Shown here: piece after piece, positions 60,052 through 64,000 of the stretch
How positions within the stretch are numbered: position 1 is the first letter of the stretch
How the letters are laid out: each line of letters begins with the position of its first letter
Source: Taxillus chinensis
Lineage: Eukaryota > Streptophyta > Magnoliopsida > Santalales > Loranthaceae
Length of the DNA stretch: 64,000 nucleotides
Reading direction: 5' to 3'
NCBI GenBank assembly: GCA_023512835.1
Contig: CM042085.1
Location: 40,262,189-40,326,188, forward strand
Program-made: the position numbers and the translations under genes
Notes under the pieces: generated by a model
The model's database searches: none
The model's input: only the letters and a program-made list of their open reading frames with translations
Told to the model about the DNA's origin: nothing

Positions 60052-60345
60052 GGCTTCTCCTCCTTATATAATACCAAATTGGAGAATGAATTGACATTTT
60101 TGACCAAGCAAATGGGCTTCAATGATGTCACGGGCAGACCAAAGATGGTTCTAGAGGATGCCTGCTATCTCCCATTAAAATTTCAAAGCAAAAGGACGCA
60201 AAACCCACTTGCACGTGACATCGCATTGTCGTGGGCAGGGCTAAATTAGTCCAAATTTTTCCCACAAGTCACGGATGCATAGTACTATCAAAATCAGTCT
60301 GCACATGATAAGACCGGATGTCACGGGCAGCCCTTTTTAGCCTCA
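60052..60345 (-). promoter_or_regulatory. U3-like internal promoter upstream of the extra ORF of E
   Basis: On the minus strand from 60345: GCCCGTGACATC..CATGTGCAGA (60305-60336), then GCCCACGACAA..GTCACGTGCAAG (60210-60242), inverted CACGTG-type pairs like those in the U3 regions of the LTRs, then TATATAAGGAGGAGAAGCC at 60070-60052. This last string is identical over 19 bases to 3704-3722 in the LTR of element 1. The ATG at 59980 lies about 70 bases beyond. The layout is that of an LTR promoter without the rest of the LTR, inside an element. Confidence 0.6.
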
Positions 60346-60760
60346 AATAAACTCCAAATGTTTTGAAATTTGATAGGCTGGTGGATTGTCCTTCAAGGAG
60401 CAAAACGTGTCACTTTGTTTTGCAAAATGCCAACCTTTTTAAATCCTTATTTCAATTTCTTGAATTTTCTTAATAGCCTGGTGGATCCCCCAGATGCTTA
60501 ACGTGTTGGGCTTGTATTTGGGCCCTATAGAGACTACCTGATTGCCAAACTCAATGGCCCATGCTTTTACCCTCTGTAATAATGGTTAGTGAGGCCCAAA
60601 ACCTCCTCCTGCAGCAATGGTTAGAGAACAACACATACCAACCACAAGAAAATAAAAATAAAAATAAAATGAAAAATAAATGTAGCTTAAAGTAAAGGAT
60701 ACACCATGGGTTGCCCCCATGAAGCGCTTAGTTAAGGTCATTAGCTTGACCGTCTTTCTG
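60346..60760 (-). other. Spacer between pol of E and the internal promoter
   Basis: No coding sequence. It contains an A-rich tract (60648-60680) and GGGTTGCCCCCATGAAGCGCTT (60708-60729), a motif also present in element D at 28440-28466. Confidence 0.5.
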
Positions 60761-62197
60761 TCAATTTGTGAGCCATGTCAGGTGGTCAACCACCTGAGCC
60801 TTTTCAGAAGAAAAGTAAGGCTTTACCCTTTGCCCATTAACCTTGAATAACTCCCCTGAAGTGGATTGAAGCTCAACACTACCATATGGGAATACCTTTG
60901 TCACAGTTAAAGGTCCCATCCATTTGGATTGCACCTTCCCTGGGAAGAGTTTAAGCCTGAAGTTGAAGAGAAGCACCTTCTGTCCAGGTTGAACGGTAGA
61001 GGGATGGATCTTCCTATCATGAATGATCTTGGCCCTCTCCTTGTCGAGCCGAGCACTTTCATAAGCGTTGTACCAGAACTCCTCTAATTCATTCAATTGG
61101 TACAAGCGAAGTTCCTTTGCAGCATTGGGATCCATATTTAGCTTCTGCACAGCCCAAAATGCCTTGTGCTCAAGCTCAACCGGCAAATAACATGCTTTTC
61201 CATACAACAGATGGTAGGGGGACATCCCAATGGGCGTTTTAAATGCAGTGCGGTAGGCCCAGAATGCTTCATCAAGCTTCTGAGACCAAACCTTGCAGTT
61301 GCCTCCCACTGTCTTTTCCAATATTTGCTTGATCTCTCGATTAGAGACTTCAGCTTGGCCATTAGCTTGAGGATGATAGGCTAATGTTCGCCTATGTTGG
61401 ACTCCATACTTGTTTAAGAGCTTCTCAAACATTTTATTACAAAAATGACTCCTTTCATCACTGATAATTGCTCTAGGTGTCCCAAATCTACTAAATATAT
61501 TTCGGCGAAGGAACTTTGTGACCACTTCAGCGTCATTCTTCCTTGTGGGGATAGCCTCAACCCATTTTGAAAGATAGTCAACTGCTAGCAGGATATAGGA
61601 AAACCCATCTGATGGTGGGAAAGGTCCCATGAAATCGATTCCCCATATATCAAAAAGTTCTACTGGAATAATTCCAGTTTGGGGCATCTCTTGCTTTCTT
61701 GTAATGCCTCCTATTCTTTGACACGGATCACATGACTTGACGAAGGTGTATGTGTCCTTGAACATGGTTGGCCAGTAAAACCCACTTTGTAGGATCTTTG
61801 CCACCGTTCTTTGCACTCCCAAATGGCCAGCATAGTCAAATGAATGACAATGCCTAAGTATGTTGTCCACTTCCTCTTGTGGCACACATTTTCTGATGAT
61901 CTGATCGGCACATTGCCTGTAGAAGACAGGCTCATCCCAAATGTATCTTCTTGCATTAAAGAGGAACCTCTTCTTTTGCTGATAAGTGGACTCGGTAGGT
62001 AGATAGTCACATGCATGGTAGTTCACTATATCAGCAAACCATGGCATCTGTGCTTCAGCTACAAAGAGCTGCTCATCAGGGAAGGTCTCGGAAGTAGTAG
62101 AACCTTTAGTGCTACCTTCCCCTAGCTCCAGCCTCAATAAATGGTCCGTCAAAGTGTTGGAAATCCCCTTTAAGTCTTTAATCTCCAGGTCAAACTC
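60761..62197 (-). pseudogene. Integrase of element E
   Basis: A long frame with the zinc-binding part ([25 protein letters not shown]), the core with [23 protein letters not shown] and [17 protein letters not shown] (Asp, Asp and Glu present), and the C-terminal [19 protein letters not shown] and [10 protein letters not shown] segments. In relatives the second motif reads SDGGSHF; here two Gly are Glu and Arg. It is separated from RNase H by one in-frame stop at 62198. The enzyme would insert the cDNA; no chromodomain is seen, as expected for Athila. Confidence 0.9.
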
Positions 62198-62491
62198 CTA
62201 GAGTAACAAAACCCATCTGATTAACTTAAGTTTAGCATCCTTCTTGCTGAATAAGTATCTCAAGGCAGTGTGGTCGGTGTAGACAATTACCTTAGTTCCC
62301 AATAAATATGACCGAAATTTATCACAAGCAAACACTACAGCGAGTAACTCCTTCTCTGTAGTAGTGTAATTGAGCTGGGCCTCATTGAGTGTGCGATTGG
62401 CATAATATATTACCCTAAAAACCTTATCCCGCTTCTGCCCAAGCACCGCTCCAACTGCATAATCGCTGGCATCACACATCAGTTCAAAAGG
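62198..62491 (-). pseudogene. RNase H of element E
   Basis: It reads [41 protein letters not shown] and [17 protein letters not shown], the gypsy RNase H with Asp, Glu and Asp residues in place. It lies in the same frame as RT and integrase, with stops at both edges (62492 and 62198). The stop at 62198 replaces a Gln conserved in relatives (LLLQEFD). Confidence 0.9.
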
Positions 62492-63415
62492 TTAATTCCA
62501 ATCTGGAGCCACAACTACTAGTGCTGAGATTAAACTTTCCTTCAGCACAGCAAAGGCATGTAAGCAATCCTCAGAAAAAATGAAAGGTGTGTCCTTTTCC
62601 AGTAGCATGCTAAGGGGCTTCACCACTTTAGAAAAATCACTGATAAAGCGTCGGTAAAACCTAGCATGACCCAAGAAGCTTTGGACAACCTTCACATTCA
62701 GCGGCGGTGGTAAACTCTCAATAGTAAAGATTTTTGCTCTATCAACCTCCAGCCCAGCAGCAGAAACGTTATGGCCGAGGACGATACCCTCTTTGACCAT
62801 AAAAGGACACTTTTCCCAGTTCAACACCAAGTCTTTTTCCTCACAACGGATTAGTACCGTTTCTAAATTCTTTAAACATGTGGAGAAGGAGGACCCAAAT
62901 ACCGAGAAGTCGTCCATAAACACCACCATTATATCCTCCACTAATCCTTGGAAGATCGCCATCATACACCTTTGAAATGTAGAAGGTGCATTGCATAGAC
63001 CGAACGACAACCTTTTGAAGGCAAACGTACCAAATGGGCATGTGAACGTTGTCTTCTCCTGATCCTCTGGCGCCACAGCAATCTGATTGTAGCCTGAATA
63101 GCCATTAAGGAAATAGTAGTAAGGGTAGCCTACTAGCCAGTCCAGCATTTGATCAATGAAGGGCAGTGGGAAATGGTCCTTGTGAGTTGCCGTGTTTAAT
63201 TTGCAGTAGTCAATACAAACACGCCACCCTGTCACCGTCCGGGAAGGAATGAGCTCATTTTTCTCATTTCTTATAACGGTCATACCTCCCTTCTTTGGAA
63301 CCACATGCACTGGACTCACCCATGGGCTGTCGGAGATAGCAAAGATAATACTAGCTTTTCTCCACCTGAGAATTTCTTTGCCAACAACCTCTTTCATCAT
63401 AGGATTAAGCCTGCG
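62492..63415 (-). pseudogene. Reverse transcriptase of element E
   Basis: A 302-residue frame: SPWVSPVHVVPKKGGMTVI, RVCIDYCKLNTATHKDHFPL, PFIDQMLDWL, FGLCNAPSTFQRCMMAIF, catalytic VVFMDDFSVFGSS, GIVLGHNVSAAGLEVDRAKI and SFLGHARFYRRFISDFSK. The domain is complete by eye. A TAA stop at 63416, just upstream, takes the place of a Gln conserved in relatives, so the polyprotein would end before RT. Confidence 0.9.
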
Positions 63416-64000
63416 TTATCGTTCAATAGTGGGCTTGTGAGTCTCCTCCATCAAAATTTTGTGCATGCAAATTGCTGGACTGATCCCTTTCATATCATCA
63501 ATAGTCCATCCCAAAGCCTTCTTATAACTTTGGAGTACCCTTAACAGTTGCTGGCTTTCTTTAGCAGCTAGTAATGCAGCAACTATTATTGGGTACCTTC
63601 CTTTTGTATCTAAAAATTCATATTTTAAATGTTCAGGGAGTTGTTTCAGTTCTGGAAGTTGTTCTTTAAGTGTAGATGGTTCTTCGGATATTGAAGGTTG
63701 CTCCTCCACTTGCTCAACCACAGCTTCCAGTTCTTCTTCCTTGCTTAGTTCAGCAAATTCAACCTGCTGCAGCTCGTGGTCAAGGCTCTTGGTAACTATG
63801 TTCTCTTCAAAGTATTCTTCCATCCAGTTTGCTATGTCATCCACCCAAAAGCAACTTGAATATTGATCCCGCCTTCTCATTGATTTCTCCATATGAAATA
63901 CCACTGCCTCTTCATCCACACGAAGAGTCAGCTCTCCTGAACTCACATCAATGAGTGCAAGGCCTGTTCTCAAAAATGGCCTGCCCAAAATGAGCTGTAC
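63416..64000 (-). pseudogene. Protease end and pol linker of element E (cut by the window edge)
   Basis: GRPFLRTGLALIDVSSGELT is the C-terminal part of Athila aspartic protease; the active-site Asp lies beyond 64000. It is followed by a Glu-rich linker (ELSKEEELEAVVEQVEEQPS) and the LKQLPEHLKYEFLD and GWTIDDMKGISPAICMHKIL segments that lead into RT. It shares the reading frame of RT, RNase H and integrase. Confidence 0.85.

Larger units (their letters stand above)
54750..64000 (-). mobile_element. Element E: Athila-like Ty3/gypsy with an extra ORF (partial, runs off the window)
   Basis: Order on the minus strand: protease linker, RT, RNase H and integrase (63988-60761), a spacer with a U3-like promoter, an extra ORF (60097-57653), a 3' untranslated stretch, and the 3' LTR (56272 to about 54750). 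The 5' LTR and gag lie beyond 64000. Pol keeps a single frame with three in-frame stops, so it is better preserved than A or B. Confidence 0.9.

Noticed and set aside
59387..60097. Extra ORF of E as a retroviral envelope
   Set aside because: No signal peptide, transmembrane segment or glycoprotein-like features; it aligns with the plant-transposon domain instead.

Overview
This looks like nuclear DNA from a flowering plant, most likely gene-poor heterochromatin. I find no host gene. Almost every kilobase belongs to LTR retrotransposons: Ty3/gypsy of the Athila type and the Del/Tekay (chromovirus) type, and Ty1/copia of the Maximus/SIRE type. Many are decayed, nested in one another, or reduced to solo LTRs. 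The evidence is tRNA primer sites, polypurine tracts, TG..CA LTR ends, target-site duplications (TSDs) and recognisable gag, protease, RT, RNase H and integrase motifs. The species cannot be named from the sequence.

Layout. 1-4993 (+): 3' part of a coding-poor gypsy element with its 3' LTR. 5069-10393 (-): 'A', an Athila-like gypsy (RT, protease, gag, 5' LTR). 10394-16103 (-): 'B', a Del/Tekay-like gypsy with a long 5' LTR. 16104-17681: copia-type LTR fragments ('X-prime'). 17682-20735 (-): long LTR-like repeat 'Y1' with a tRNA-Arg-like primer site. 20736-32143: a minus-strand copia-type LTR 'X', split first by two nested solo LTRs (20859-24699 and, inside it, 21064-22922) and then by 'D' (25133-31616), a non-autonomous partner of A with two LTRs. 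32144-44677 (-): a nearly full-length copia with both LTRs, gag, protease, integrase, RT/RNase H and an extra 3' ORF. 44678-46437: 'Y2', a second Y copy. 46440-51776 (-): 'Z', the 3' end of another copia, holding a solo LTR at 49563-51366. 51777-54720 (+): 'F', LTR plus gag of an Athila-like element. 54750-64000 (-): 'E', a large Athila-like gypsy running off the window, with pol, an extra 3' ORF and 3' LTR.

The most interesting signal is an accessory module after pol, at the position where some plant elements carry an env-like ORF. The copia element (33424-36129) and gypsy element E (57653-60097), from different superfamilies, both encode an N-terminal domain resembling the 'putative plant transposon protein' family joined to a C-terminal Ulp1-like (C48, SUMO-protease fold) domain with His, Asp and Cys in the expected order and spacing. 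A third relic of the protease lies in Z (47859-48087) and a doubtful fourth in D. In E the extra ORF is preceded by a U3-like promoter (paired G-box sequences and a TATA region) that shares an exact 19-nt stretch with the TATA region of a different LTR family; the copia extra ORF also has a TATA-like box upstream. The module may therefore be expressed separately from gag-pol.

The LTRs of the two gypsy families also share regulatory parts: repeated CACGTG boxes in inverted pairs, and a palindrome TCAAAAC-nACGTn-GTTTTGA placed just upstream of TATA in every reasonably complete LTR of the Del-like and Athila-like families. All coding regions shown are interrupted by stops or frameshifts, so they are annotated as pseudogenes.
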